From NCBI RefSeq assembly GCF_000383095.1, contig NZ_AORL01000021.1, positions 124,001 to 188,000 on the forward strand: a DNA stretch of 64,000 nt, read 5' to 3'. Positions 26,399 through 35,911 of the stretch are shown in pieces; positions within the stretch are counted from its first letter, which is position 1, and each line of letters starts with the position of its first letter. The notes beneath the pieces were generated by a model. The model had not been told where the DNA came from and searched no databases. It saw nothing but the letters and a program-made list of their open reading frames with translations. A program made the position numbers and the translations under genes. Source of the DNA: Sphingomonas sp. PR090111-T3T-6A. Lineage in GTDB: Bacteria; Pseudomonadota; Alphaproteobacteria; Sphingomonadales; Sphingomonadaceae.

Positions 26399-27133
26399 AT
26401 GCGTCGCTGGCCGGTCCTGTTGTTTGCGTTGCTGGCGGGCTGTGGCCCCAAGGCACATCCGCCGGCCTCGCCGATCATCCTCTGGGCCTGGGAACGGCCG
26501 GAGGACCTGCGTTTCCTGCCCGAGGATGTGGGCGTCGCCGTCCAGAGCGACTTCATCGAGATCGTGGGGGACAGCTTCATCGCGCGCGGGCGGCGCTATC
26601 CGCTTCGGGTCGCGACGCCGCCCGAGATCGCGCTCGTCCATATCCAGATCGCGCCCGAACAACCTGTCCGCTGGACGCCGACGCTGCGCCGTCGCGTGGC
26701 CGGCGCCGTGCTGCATTATGCGACGCGCATCCCGGCGAAGCGGGTCCAGATCGATTTCGAGGTGCGGGCGTCCGAGCGGCAGATCCTCCTCGATGTGCTG
26801 GCCGATGTCCGCGAAGGATTGCCCAGGGGAACGCTGCTGTCGATGACCGCGCTCGCATCCTGGTGCGATGACGAACGCTGGCTCGACGCGGCGCCGGTCG
26901 ACGAGATCGTGCCGATGCTCTTCCGCATGGGCCGCACCGACCCGCTGATCCGGGAACGGCTGGAGAAGGGAGGGGATTTCCGCAACCCTCGCTGCCGCAC
27001 CGCTCTGGCACTCTCCACCGATACGCCAATCGCGCGCGCGCCGGCCGGGCGACGAGTATATGTCTTCGATCCACGGAGCTGGACCAGAGCCGACTTCGAT
27101 ACCGTGCGGCGCCAGATAGGGGGATGGCGATGA
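26399..27133 (+). CDS. DUF3142 family lipoprotein
   Basis: 244 residues. The N-terminus MRRWPVLLFALLAGC is a textbook lipoprotein signal with Cys at position 15, which decides the start at 26399 (ATG 26375 also open). The mature part begins with WAWERPEDLRFL, the hallmark of DUF3142 proteins, whose function is unknown. It overlaps the next gene by 10 bases, and the pair is probably one functional unit in the envelope. No catalytic motif is recognised. Confidence 0.75.
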   Translation: MRRWPVLLFALLAGCGPKAHPPASPIILWAWERPEDLRFLPEDVGVAVQSDFIEIVGDSFIARGRRYPLRVATPPEIALVHIQIAPEQPVRWTPTLRRRVAGAVLHYATRIPAKRVQIDFEVRASERQILLDVLADVREGLPRGTLLSMTALASWCDDERWLDAAPVDEIVPMLFRMGRTDPLIRERLEKGGDFRNPRCRTALALSTDTPIARAPAGRRVYVFDPRSWTRADFDTVRRQIGGWR

Positions 27134-29382
27134 AGGGGATGCGCAAGGCTGTCGCGGCGACGCTGGCCATGCTGGCGATCGGCTCGGGCGGGCCGCCGCC
27201 GGTGCCGGACTATGTGACATCCTATGCGCTGAACGCGGTCGATCTCTCAGCGCTGTCGGATGGGCATCTGGGTATTCTCAAGGCTACCGCTCCCTCGCCG
27301 ATCCTCTATCTGGACTGGCGGTTGCTGAACGGGCTTTCCGTCGGCAAGGAAGCGGGCGCGGCGCTGGCCAAGCCGTGTTGCGGAGATTCCAGCGCCGATC
27401 CGACCTATCAGTGGATCGATGCCCGCAAGCAGGTCCCCGGCGCCTCCACAGACATCTACTATATCTCCACCGAGCGGGAGGGGCCGCACTATACCGCCAT
27501 CCCCACCTGTTTCAGCGACGCCTTCGTCACCGCGATGGCGACGCTGAAGGATCGCGTCGGCCGCTACGGCGCTTCCTCGCCGGGCGTGCGGGCATGGCTC
27601 GCGGGGCAGGACGCCGTGTTCCAGTCGTGCAGCAAGCCGGGCGTCGCGCTGCCTGCGCTGCCCGCCGGCGCACCGGACTGGCTGCGCGCCGATCGCGCCT
27701 ATCAGGAGGCCGCACTCGCGCTCTATGACGGGCGCTATGCGGATGCCGAGCAGGGGTTCGCCGCGATCGGGAAGGATCGCCGTTCGCCGTGGCAGCCCAA
27801 GGCGCTGTATCTGCAAGCGCGCGTGGCGCTGCGGAGCGCGATGGATCATCTCGATGCGCCGGGCTTTGCGCATGCCCACGCCGCGATCCGGCAGCTCGGC
27901 GCCGCGCCCAAGGGCAGCTACGGGCAGGATCAGATCCCGACGATGCAGCAGCTCCTGCTCTATCGAGAGCATCCGCGCGAGCTGCTCGCCCGTCTCGACC
28001 ATGATCTCAACCAGCACGAGGCCGCACCGGACATCGCGGTGAAGTTCAAGGATTATCTGAGCCTCAGCGACGTCTCGACCGCCAAGCCGGAGGCGGGCGA
28101 CTGGATTCGCACGCTGCAAACGAGGGATCGGAAGGCGGGGCTCGCCCATGCGCAGCAGCAATGGTCCGCGACACATCGTGTCGCATGGCTGGCGGCCGCG
28201 CTGAGCCTCGCCATGCCCGACGACGCGGCTGCGCCCGCGCTGGCGCAGGATGCGGCCGCTGTTGCGCCGGGCGATCCGGCGTGGCTGACGGCCCAATATC
28301 ATCTCACCCGGCTGACGCTGCTGAAGACTCCGCTGGCCGAGACGCGGATGCGCACCGATGCCATCCTCGCGCGGGGCGATCTCACCCCGTCGGACCGCAA
28401 CATCTTCTCCGCGATCCGGACCCAGCTTTCGACCGGTCTCGACGATTTCGCGCGTCATGCGCTCCGCCAGCCTTATTGCACGGCCACCGACGGCGGCTGC
28501 GTACCGGGCAATTTCCCGGCGGGCGACGGGCTGATCGGCAAGCAGGGCGCTTCCTATGTGGGGCTCGGCGGCGATGCGCGTGCGGTGATCGATCGCCTGC
28601 CGCTCAAGGAGCGCATGACGCTCGCTCAGGCCGTGACCTTGCCGCGCGAGCTGAGGCTGGATATCGCGCTCACTAACTATGCGCGCGCCGTGCAGCTTCA
28701 GGACGATGCCGCGATCGGCGCGACGGCGACGCTGCTCGCCGAGCTATTGCCGCAGGTGCGCGACGACTGGCGGGCCATTCAGCGCCTCAAGCCGGGGCCG
28801 GACCGGCGCTTCGCCGAATTCTTCGTGATGGCGAAGATCCCGAGCCTGCGCAGCGATCTCGCCGGCTATGCGCGGCCCGAGGGGAAGGAGCCCGGGTTCA
28901 GCGGCTATTGGGTGGACTGGATGCTGCTGCCGCGCGGCCATGCGACGGTGGTCAGGGCTTTCCCGCCGACCAGGGCTTACACGCCGGACGAATATTGGAG
29001 CGGGAATGACGATGAGGCGCCGGACGGTGCTGACATGGCCTGCTTCGGCAAATGCGGGCGGGGCATCTTCGCCTTTCATATGCCGGTTTTCGCGGGCGAT
29101 CTCTTCGCCAGGGCGCGCGTGGAACGAGGCTTCTTCCTCGCGGGCGACGACAAGCCGGACCGTATTCCCCCGGACGCCACCTCGCTCTGGGGCGAAATGC
29201 TGGACTATGCGCGCCTCCATCCGAAAGACCCTCGCTCGCCCGAGACGCTCTATCGCCTGATCCGCATCGCGCGCTGGGGCGGCAATCACGATCATCTGGG
29301 CAAGCGCGCCTTCCAGTTGCTCCATGCGCGCTATCCGAAGTCGATCTGGGCGACGAAATCCCCTTATTATTACGACAGTTGA
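27124..29382 (+). CDS. Large exported protein of unknown function, partner of DUF3142
   Basis: 752 residues. The short N-terminal hydrophobic stretch (AATLAMLAIGSG) suggests export. The body is alpha-helical with repeat-like segments resembling TPR folds (for example YQEAALALYDGRYADAEQGF near 195-214, and a C-terminal LLHARYPKSIWA). Several Cys pairs (CC near 81-82) fit an oxidising periplasm. It starts inside the DUF3142 gene. No enzyme motif is recognised; a scaffold or envelope-assembly role is possible but unproven. An alternative start at ATG 27130 or 27139 is possible. Confidence 0.65.
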   Translation: MAMKGMRKAVAATLAMLAIGSGGPPPVPDYVTSYALNAVDLSALSDGHLGILKATAPSPILYLDWRLLNGLSVGKEAGAALAKPCCGDSSADPTYQWIDARKQVPGASTDIYYISTEREGPHYTAIPTCFSDAFVTAMATLKDRVGRYGASSPGVRAWLAGQDAVFQSCSKPGVALPALPAGAPDWLRADRAYQEAALALYDGRYADAEQGFAAIGKDRRSPWQPKALYLQARVALRSAMDHLDAPGFAHAHAAIRQLGAAPKGSYGQDQIPTMQQLLLYREHPRELLARLDHDLNQHEAAPDIAVKFKDYLSLSDVSTAKPEAGDWIRTLQTRDRKAGLAHAQQQWSATHRVAWLAAALSLAMPDDAAAPALAQDAAAVAPGDPAWLTAQYHLTRLTLLKTPLAETRMRTDAILARGDLTPSDRNIFSAIRTQLSTGLDDFARHALRQPYCTATDGGCVPGNFPAGDGLIGKQGASYVGLGGDARAVIDRLPLKERMTLAQAVTLPRELRLDIALTNYARAVQLQDDAAIGATATLLAELLPQVRDDWRAIQRLKPGPDRRFAEFFVMAKIPSLRSDLAGYARPEGKEPGFSGYWVDWMLLPRGHATVVRAFPPTRAYTPDEYWSGNDDEAPDGADMACFGKCGRGIFAFHMPVFAGDLFARARVERGFFLAGDDKPDRIPPDATSLWGEMLDYARLHPKDPRSPETLYRLIRIARWGGNHDHLGKRAFQLLHARYPKSIWATKSPYYYDS

Positions 29383-29472
29383 GGCGGCGGGGCAGGACGG
29401 CGCATACCTCCTTGGAGGCATTGACCCCTGAGGCAGGCGGTTCCAGCACGCTCCTCGGGAGAGACAGGGTCT

Positions 29473-29796
29473 ATGAGAGTCGCGGCCATTCTGGCGCTGG
29501 CGTGGCTTGCCGGCTGCCATAAGGCGGAGCGCAGCCATGCGATCACGGCGCACGCGCCCGCGTCGGCACCCGGTGCGAAGCCGGGGGCACCGGCCGCGCC
29601 GCCTCCGGCCCAGACCTACACGCTGCGCGGGCTGCTGTCCGACCCGCAGGTCTTCCCCGACCTGAAGCAATGCGAGGAGGCGCTGAACACCAACGCCGCC
29701 GCGATGGACATCGTCGCCAACGGCAGCAGCGCCCAGCTCCGTTGCGTTCCCACCCAGACCGATCTTGCGACCGCGGTGAACAATCAGGGCCATTGA
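29473..29796 (+). CDS. Small putative lipoprotein
   Basis: 107 residues. MRVAAILALAWLAGC is a lipoprotein signal with Cys15. A Pro/Ala-rich spacer (about 25-48) precedes a small domain with two cysteines (QCEEALN and LRCVPT) that could form a disulfide. Not recognised. GGGAGAGACAGGG upstream gives a good ribosome-binding site. Confidence 0.65.
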   Translation: MRVAAILALAWLAGCHKAERSHAITAHAPASAPGAKPGAPAAPPPAQTYTLRGLLSDPQVFPDLKQCEEALNTNAAAMDIVANGSSAQLRCVPTQTDLATAVNNQGH

Positions 29797-29849
29797 GCCC
29801 CGGTCAGCCGTTGCTATGAAGGCGGCGGTGCCGGGAAAAGGGGAAGGCC

Positions 29850-30077
29850 TTGCTTCGTAGTTTCGTCCTGCTGGTGGTGGGAGCGCTACTCGGCGCGGCC
29901 CTGTTCCATCTCTATTATGTCGGGCTGAGCCCGGAGAAGCGCTGCGGCTGGGATCATCCGTTCGACGATCGGGCGAAGGCGCTGTGCAGCGAGCCCGCGC
30001 CTGCTGCCGCGGCCGCCGGCTATGGCCGCAAGGCGCGCCATGATCTGGACGGGTTGATCGACAACGTCTCGAACTAG
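29850..30077 (+). CDS. Small single-span membrane protein, TTG start
   Basis: 75 residues with one N-terminal membrane segment (LRSFVLLVVGALLGAALFHL) and a short hydrophilic tail containing two Cys. The start is TTG at 29850, backed by AAGGGGAAGG 2-11 bases before it; no ATG gives the hydrophobic segment. Function unknown. Confidence 0.5.
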   Translation: MLRSFVLLVVGALLGAALFHLYYVGLSPEKRCGWDHPFDDRAKALCSEPAPAAAAAGYGRKARHDLDGLIDNVSN

Positions 30078-30179
30078 CGGGTGACGTGGCTGCCTTTACG
30101 TCGGCCTGACCAGCGATGTCGTCATTGATCGCGCGGATGGCGCGTGGCAGGCAGCCTCCAACGATCCATTGGAGAGACG

Positions 30180-31307
30180 ATGATCCTGGGAGAGATGCAG
30201 ACGGCGATCCGCGATTCCGTGCGTGACTTCGCGCAGGAGCGCATTCGCCCGAACAGTCAGGCCTATGAGGCGGCGGGCGGCTATCCCGCCGGGCTGTTTG
30301 AGGAGCTGGGCGGCATGGGCCTGCTCGGCATGACGGCGCCCGCCGGGTTCGGCGGCGCGGAGGCGGATTATGTCTCCTACGCGCTCGCGCTGATGGAGAT
30401 CGCGGCCGCCGACGGGGCGCTCTCCACCATCGTCTCGATCCAGAACTCGATCATGGTGTCCGGCCTGCTCAAGGACGGGAGCGAGGCCCAGAAGGCGCGC
30501 TTCCTGCCCGACCTCATCTCCGGCCGCATGATCGGCGCCTTCGCGCTGACGGAGACGGATGCCGGCTCCGACGCTTCCGCTATCCGTACACGCGCCACGA
30601 AGGTCGAGGGGGGCTGGAGGCTCAACGGCTCCAAGCAGTTCATCACCTCGGGCCGCATCGCGGGCGTGACGATGGTGATCGCCGTCACCGATCCGGAGGC
30701 GGGCAAGAAGGGCATCTCAGCCTTCCTCGTGCCCACCGACACGCCCGGCTACGTCGTCGACAAGGTGGAGCATAAGCTCGGGCAGGGCGCGTCCGACACC
30801 TGCGCGCTGCGCTTCGAGGACTGCTTCGTGCCCGACGAGCTGCTGCTGGGCGCGGAAGGGCGCGGCTATTCGATCGCGCTTTCCAATCTGGAAGCTGGTC
30901 GCATCGGCATTGCGGCGCAGTCGATCGGCATGGCGCAGGCGGCGCTCGATATCGCGGTTGCCTATGCCAAGGATCGCAAGTCGATGGGGCAGGCGATCAT
31001 CGCGCATCAGGCGGTCGGTTTTCGCCTGGCGGACCTCGCGGCGAAGCTGGAGGCCGCGCGGCAACTCGTGCTCCACGCGGCGAGCCTCAAGGACGGCGGG
31101 CTGCCTTGTCTCAAGGAAGCGTCGATGGCCAAGCTGGTCGCCTCCGAGATGGCCGAGGCGGTCGTGTCGGGCGCGATCCAGACGCTGGGCGGCTACGGCT
31201 ATCTGGAGGAGTTCGGCCTTGCCAAGATCTATCGAGATGTCCGGGTCTGCCAGATCTACGAGGGCACATCGGATATCCAGCGCATGGTGATCGCGCGGGC
31301 GCTCTGA
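30180..31307 (+). CDS. Acyl-CoA dehydrogenase
   Basis: 375-residue FAD enzyme introducing a double bond into acyl-CoA in beta-oxidation or branched-chain amino acid breakdown. Family features are AFALTETDAGSDASAI (about 118-133) and, near the C-terminus, the region QTLGGYGYLEEF with DVRVCQIYEGTSDIQRMVIAR. The catalytic base is probably the Glu in YEGTSD, as in short-chain enzymes. The start at 30180 has GGAGAG upstream. It stands alone, with a hairpin separating it from convergent clpA. Chain-length preference cannot be read from the sequence. Confidence 0.92.
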   Translation: MILGEMQTAIRDSVRDFAQERIRPNSQAYEAAGGYPAGLFEELGGMGLLGMTAPAGFGGAEADYVSYALALMEIAAADGALSTIVSIQNSIMVSGLLKDGSEAQKARFLPDLISGRMIGAFALTETDAGSDASAIRTRATKVEGGWRLNGSKQFITSGRIAGVTMVIAVTDPEAGKKGISAFLVPTDTPGYVVDKVEHKLGQGASDTCALRFEDCFVPDELLLGAEGRGYSIALSNLEAGRIGIAAQSIGMAQAALDIAVAYAKDRKSMGQAIIAHQAVGFRLADLAAKLEAARQLVLHAASLKDGGLPCLKEASMAKLVASEMAEAVVSGAIQTLGGYGYLEEFGLAKIYRDVRVCQIYEGTSDIQRMVIARAL

Positions 31308-31313
31308 CGGAAA

Positions 31314-31337
31314 CGGCCGGGCATCGCTGCCCGGCCG
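31314..31337. terminator. Perfect 10-bp hairpin between convergent genes
   Basis: Arms 31314-31323 and 31328-31337 with a TCGC tetraloop, between the acyl-CoA dehydrogenase and clpA 3' ends. Likely a bidirectional terminator. Confidence 0.65.
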
Positions 31338-31368
31338 CTCCGATCGTTCGAGGCTTTAAGCGAAAGCG

Positions 31369-33687
31369 TCAGGCTTTCACCCTCGGCTTCTTGGCCTTGC
31401 CGCCACCCTTGCCGGCCTTGGGCGCGGCCGCGGTGATCTCGAAGGCGAGCGCGTCGTCCTTCAGCTTCACGCGGACCTCGCCGCCATGGACGAGCTTGCC
31501 GAACAGCAGCTCCTCGGCGAGCGGCTGCTTGATCTTCTCCTGGATCAGGCGGCCCATCGGGCGGGCGCCATAGAGCTTGTCATAGCCCTTGGCGGTCAGC
31601 CAGTCGCGCGCATCCTCTTCCAGCACGATGTGGACGTCGCGGTCGGCGAGCTGGAGTTCGAGCTGGAGCACGAACTTCTCGACGACGCGGGCGACCACCT
31701 CGGTCGGCAGATAGCCGAAGGGCACGATCGCATCGAGGCGGTTGCGGAATTCCGGCGTGAACATCTTCTTCACGGCCTCCTCGTCCTCGCCCTCGCGGGT
31801 GAGGTTGCCGAAGCCCAGCGACTCACGCGCCATGTCGGACGCGCCGGCGTTGGTGGTCATGATGAGGATGGTGTTGCGGAAATCGACCGTCTTGCCGTGG
31901 TGGTCGGTCAACTTCCCGTTGTCCATCACCTGGAGGAGGATGTTGAACAGATCGGGATGCGCCTTCTCGATCTCGTCGAGCAGCAGCACCGAGTGGGGCT
32001 GCTGGTCCACCGCGTCGGTGAGCAGGCCGCCCTGATCGTAGCCGACATAGCCCGGAGGCGCGCCGATCAGCCGCGAGACGCTGTGGCGTTCCATATATTC
32101 GGACATATCGAACCGCTGGAGCGGGATGCCCATGATCTCGGCGAGCTGGCGCGCCACCTCCGTCTTGCCGACGCCCGTCGGGCCGGAGAAGAGATAGTTG
32201 CCGATCGGCTTGTTGGGCTCGCGCAGGCCCGCGCGGGACAGCTTGATCGCGGACGCCAGCGTCTCGATGGCCTTGTCCTGCCCGAAGACGACGCGCTTGA
32301 GATCGGTCTCCAGCGTCTCCAGCACCTTCTTGTCGTCGGCGCTGACGGACTTCGGAGGGATGCGCGCCATCGTCGCGATCACCGCCTCGACCTCGCGCGT
32401 GCCGATCACCTTCTTGCGGCGGCTTTCCGGCAGCAGCATCTGCATCGCGCCCGCCTCGTCGATCACGTCGATCGCCTTGTCGGGGAGTTTGCGGTCGTTG
32501 ATGTAGCGCGCCGACAGCTCCACCGCCGACTTGATGGCATCGGCCGTGTAGCGCAGGTGGTGGTGCGCCTCGAACGAGGGCCGCAGGCCGGTGACGATCT
32601 TGATCGTGTCCTCGACCGAGGGCTCGTTCACGTCGATCTTCTGGAAGCGCCGGAGCAGCGCCCGGTCCTTCTCGAAATGGTTGCGGAACTCCTTGTAGGT
32701 GGTCGATCCGATGCAGCGGATCGCGCCGCCCGAGAGCGCCGGCTTGAGAAGGTTCGACGCATCCATCGCGCCGCCCGAGGTGGCGCCCGCGCCGATCACG
32801 GTGTGGATCTCGTCGATGAACAGCACGGCGTGGGGCAGCTTCTCCAGCTCGGCCACGACCTGCTTCAGACGCTCCTCGAAATCGCCGCGATAGCGGGTGC
32901 CGGCGAGCAGCGCGCCCATGTCGAGCGAGTAGATCACCGCTTCGAGCAGCACGTCGGGCACCTGCCCCTCGATGATCTTGCGGGCGAGGCCTTCCGCGAT
33001 GGCGGTCTTGCCCACGCCCGGATCGCCCACATAGAGTGGGTTGTTCTTCGAGCGGCGGCAGAGGATCTGGATGGTGCGGTCCACCTCGGGGCCACGGCCG
33101 ATCAACGGATCGACCTTACCCTCCTTCGCCTTCTCGTTGAGGTTGACGGTGAACTGCTTCAGAGCGCTGTCGCCCTTCTGCTTGGGCTCGGCCTTCTGGG
33201 TTTTGTCTTCCTCGGAGCCCTTCACCTCGCGTGCCTCCGTCGCCTGACCGCCCTTGCCGATGCCGTGGCTGATGAAGCTCACCGCATCGAGCCTCGTCAT
33301 GTCCTGCTGCTGCAGGAAATAGACCGCATAGCTTTCACGCTCGCTGAACAGCGCGACGAGGACGTTGGCGCCCGTCACCTCTTCGCGGCCCGAGGACTGC
33401 ACATGGAGGATGGCGCGCTGGATCACGCGCTGGAAGCCCGAGGTCGGCGAGGGATCGGTTTCCTGATCGGTCTTCAGGGCATCGAGCTCGCTGTCGAGAT
33501 AATGCGTGACGGCATCGCGCAGTTCGGTGAGCTCCACGCCGCAGCCGGTCATCACCTGCGCCGCATGTTCGTCGCCGACGAGCGCGAGGAGAAGATGCTC
33601 CAGCGTCGCATATTCGTGCCGCCGGGTGCTCGCCGCGGCCAGCGCGTTGTGGAGGGTGGTTTCAAGTTCGCGAGCGAAAGAGGGCAT
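31369..33687 (-). CDS. clpA: ATP-dependent Clp protease ATP-binding subunit ClpA
   Basis: 772 residues. N-terminal double Clp-N domain (about 1-140), a charged linker (145-178), a first AAA module with Walker A GDPGVGKT (221-228) and Walker B LFIDEIHT, and a second module with GPTGVGKT near 500 and LLLDEIEKAHPD. The C-terminal tail is Lys/Gly-rich. It unfolds substrates for ClpP in the cytoplasm. The adaptor gene clpS, often adjacent, is not in this window; a DUF1192 gene lies upstream instead. Confidence 0.95.
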   Translation of the reverse strand: MPSFARELETTLHNALAAASTRRHEYATLEHLLLALVGDEHAAQVMTGCGVELTELRDAVTHYLDSELDALKTDQETDPSPTSGFQRVIQRAILHVQSSGREEVTGANVLVALFSERESYAVYFLQQQDMTRLDAVSFISHGIGKGGQATEAREVKGSEEDKTQKAEPKQKGDSALKQFTVNLNEKAKEGKVDPLIGRGPEVDRTIQILCRRSKNNPLYVGDPGVGKTAIAEGLARKIIEGQVPDVLLEAVIYSLDMGALLAGTRYRGDFEERLKQVVAELEKLPHAVLFIDEIHTVIGAGATSGGAMDASNLLKPALSGGAIRCIGSTTYKEFRNHFEKDRALLRRFQKIDVNEPSVEDTIKIVTGLRPSFEAHHHLRYTADAIKSAVELSARYINDRKLPDKAIDVIDEAGAMQMLLPESRRKKVIGTREVEAVIATMARIPPKSVSADDKKVLETLETDLKRVVFGQDKAIETLASAIKLSRAGLREPNKPIGNYLFSGPTGVGKTEVARQLAEIMGIPLQRFDMSEYMERHSVSRLIGAPPGYVGYDQGGLLTDAVDQQPHSVLLLDEIEKAHPDLFNILLQVMDNGKLTDHHGKTVDFRNTILIMTTNAGASDMARESLGFGNLTREGEDEEAVKKMFTPEFRNRLDAIVPFGYLPTEVVARVVEKFVLQLELQLADRDVHIVLEEDARDWLTAKGYDKLYGARPMGRLIQEKIKQPLAEELLFGKLVHGGEVRVKLKDDALAFEITAAAPKAGKGGGKAKKPRVKA

Positions 33688-33824
33688 TGTCGATCAACTC
33701 CTGGGCGCACCCGGCCGATGAGCGGGGGCCGTCTCGACAATGTCGGGGCGGTTGCCCGTTTCATCAAGGATCACCGTCCCGCCGCAGGGCCGGAAAGTTC
33801 GGCCGGGAGAGGGGCGGAGGGTCC

Positions 33825-34022
33825 TCATCGTTTAAATAGAGCGTCCGCGCTTGCGCGGTGGTTAACCGCTGTTTGGATTTTTTCTTTGATGCGTGCGATC
33901 TCGGCTTCCAGCGCGGCGACCCGCGCCTCAAGCTCCCCGACCGACATTGGATCGAGGTCCTGACGGCCGAGCGCGACGATGGGGTCGTCCATGCGCTTGG
34001 GCAGGAAATCTTCCGTATCCAT
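33825..34022 (-). CDS. DUF1192 family small coiled-coil protein
   Basis: 65 residues with the conserved core ALGRQDLDPMSVGELEARV and a following helical stretch rich in Glu/Arg/Lys (EIARIKEKI), typical of DUF1192 proteins found widely in alphaproteobacteria. Function unknown. Start ATG 34022 (MDTEDFLPKR). The open frame extends much further upstream, but only as antisense of the quinone oxidoreductase gene. It precedes clpA by 137 bases and is divergent from the oxidoreductase. Confidence 0.75.
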   Translation of the reverse strand: MDTEDFLPKRMDDPIVALGRQDLDPMSVGELEARVAALEAEIARIKEKIQTAVNHRASADALFKR

Positions 34023-34070
34023 CCCCTGAACGTTGACCCGAAACGGGCCGCTGTCAATAAACCCCCTCGC

Positions 34071-35096
34071 ATGTTTGACCAAAAGGGGACGGGTGTGGCC
34101 GAGCTGCCGGAACGGATGATCGCGATCGACCCCGAGACGGCGGGCGGACCGGAGGTTCTCGTCCCTGTCGAACGGCCGGTGCCGCAGCCGGGGCCGGGCG
34201 AGGTGCTGATCCGCGTGAAGGCCGCCGGCGTGAACCGGCCGGACGTGCTCCAGCGCAAGGGCCATTATCCGCCGCCGCCGGGCGCGCCTTCGATCTTCGG
34301 GTTGGAAGTCGCCGGGATCGTCGTCGCGACGGGCGAGGGGGTGGACCCGTCGATGCGCGCGCAGCCGGTGTGCGCGCTGGTCGCGGGCGGGGGCTATGCC
34401 GAATATTGCGTCGCGCCGGCCGGGCAGTGCCTGCCGGTGCCGCCCGCGATCTCGATGGTTGAGGCGGCGGCCTTGCCCGAGACGGTCTTCACGGTGTGGT
34501 CCAACCTGTTCGAGCGCGCTTATGCGATCGAAGGCGATACGGTGCTCGTCCATGGCGGGACGAGCGGCATCGGCACGACCGCGATCCTGCTCGGCAAGCT
34601 GTTCGACCTGACCGTCATCGTCACCTGCGGCTCGGCCGAGAAATGCGCGCGGGCGGTCGAGCTCGGGGCGGATCATGCGATCAACTACAAGACGCAGGAC
34701 TTCGTCGAGGAGGTGAAGCGCATCACCGGCGGCAAGGGCGTGCAGGCGGTGCTCGACATGGTCGGCGGCGACTATGTGGCGCGCAACCTCGCCTGTCTCG
34801 CGGAGGATGGGCGGCATGTGACGATCGCGGTGCAGGGCGGCGTGAAGGCGGAGGTCAACCTCGTGCAGGTGATGACCCGCCGGCTGTCGATCACCGGCTC
34901 GACGCTCCGCGCGCGGGATACGATCTTCAAGGCGCTGGTGGCGGACGAGCTGCGCCGCAACGTCTGGCCGCATGTCGCCGAGGGGCGGCTGAAGCCGGTG
35001 ATCGACTCGGTCTTCCCGCTGGCGGGGGCCGCCAAGGCCCATGCCAGGATGGAGGGCGGCGATCATGTCGGCAAGATCGTGCTGGAGATCGCCTGA
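34071..35096 (+). CDS. NAD(P)H:quinone oxidoreductase, zinc-independent MDR family
   Basis: 341 residues. GroES-like domain with NRPDVLQRKGHYPPPPGAP (close to the family signature), then a Rossmann domain with HGGTSGIGTTAILL. It lacks the zinc-binding cysteines of alcohol dehydrogenases, as expected for quinone oxidoreductases. Start MFDQKGTG at 34071; the frame upstream overlaps the DUF1192 gene and is not conserved-looking. It would reduce quinones or related carbonyls using NAD(P)H. Confidence 0.88.
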   Translation: MFDQKGTGVAELPERMIAIDPETAGGPEVLVPVERPVPQPGPGEVLIRVKAAGVNRPDVLQRKGHYPPPPGAPSIFGLEVAGIVVATGEGVDPSMRAQPVCALVAGGGYAEYCVAPAGQCLPVPPAISMVEAAALPETVFTVWSNLFERAYAIEGDTVLVHGGTSGIGTTAILLGKLFDLTVIVTCGSAEKCARAVELGADHAINYKTQDFVEEVKRITGGKGVQAVLDMVGGDYVARNLACLAEDGRHVTIAVQGGVKAEVNLVQVMTRRLSITGSTLRARDTIFKALVADELRRNVWPHVAEGRLKPVIDSVFPLAGAAKAHARMEGGDHVGKIVLEIA

Positions 35097-35192
35097 TCCA
35101 TAAGGAGGGCTGATCGATCGGAGTCGCAAAACCGCGTGTCTCCGGGCGCGCGGCTGCCCTAGGGAGCGGGCGACCATCAGGGAGGGGCGAAC

Positions 35193-35810
35193 ATGGAAAA
35201 GCTGGTTCTTCACGAGGATTCGGACTCGGGCAATTGCTACAAGGTCCGTCTGGTGGCGGCGCATCTGGGGCTTCCGCTCGAACGCCGCGACTATGACACG
35301 CTGAAGGGCGAGACCCGGACGCCCGAGTTCCTCGCGAACGTGAACGCCAATGGCCGCATCCCCGTGCTCCAGATCGACGACCGCTTCCTGCCGGAGAGCA
35401 GCGCCGCCTGCTTCTATCTGGCGGACGGATCGCCCTTGATCCCGGAGGATCGCTTCGATCGCGCCGACATGCTGCGCTGGATGTTCTTCGAGCAGTATAA
35501 CCACGAGCCCAACATCGCGACGCTGCGCTTCTGGATGGCGTTCGTCGGCGAGGATCGGCTGAGCGAGGCGCAGAAGGCGCTGATCCCCGCCAAGGTCGCC
35601 GCCGGGAACGCCGCGCTGGCCGTGATGGACGAGCATCTGCGGACGCGCGACTTCTTCGTCGGCGGCCGCTTCACGCTCGCCGACGTGGCGCTTTATGCCT
35701 ACACCCATGTGATGGAGGGCGGCGGGTTCGATCGGCGGTCTTATCCGGCGGTGGAACGCTGGCTCGATCGGGTGGCGGCGCTGCCCGGTCATGTCCTGAT
35801 CGATGGGTGA
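35193..35810 (+). CDS. Glutathione S-transferase family protein
   Basis: 205 residues: N-terminal thioredoxin-like domain (about 1-78, including NANGRIPVLQIDDRFLPESS with the cis-Pro and the glutathione-contacting ES pair) and an all-helical C-terminal domain with FTLADVALYAY. It would conjugate or reduce electrophiles with glutathione. AGGGAGGGG precedes the ATG. The substrate is unknown. Confidence 0.9.
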   Translation: MEKLVLHEDSDSGNCYKVRLVAAHLGLPLERRDYDTLKGETRTPEFLANVNANGRIPVLQIDDRFLPESSAACFYLADGSPLIPEDRFDRADMLRWMFFEQYNHEPNIATLRFWMAFVGEDRLSEAQKALIPAKVAAGNAALAVMDEHLRTRDFFVGGRFTLADVALYAYTHVMEGGGFDRRSYPAVERWLDRVAALPGHVLIDG

Positions 35811-35862
35811 TAACAGCGCCTTGCCCTAGGCCGCGCTCCACGGTACATTCCCGAAACGCAGA

Positions 35863-35893
35863 GGCCGCTCCCGTGTGGGGCGGCCCTTTCTTT
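35863..35893 (+). terminator. Rho-independent terminator between the GST gene and trcR
   Basis: A 9-base stem (35863-35871 with 35877-35885, one G-T pair) followed by TTTCTTT. It separates the GST transcript from trcR, whose start is about 20 bases further on. Confidence 0.75.
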
Positions 35894-35911
35894 ATCCATC
35901 GGAGAGCAACC

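Noticed and set aside
31486-33963. 825-codon plus-strand frame opposite clpA
   Set aside because: Antisense shadow; clpA on the minus strand has both Walker modules intact.
34023-35792. Extension of the DUF1192 frame to 655 codons
   Set aside because: Only the last 65 codons match a known family; the rest is antisense of the quinone oxidoreductase and GST genes.
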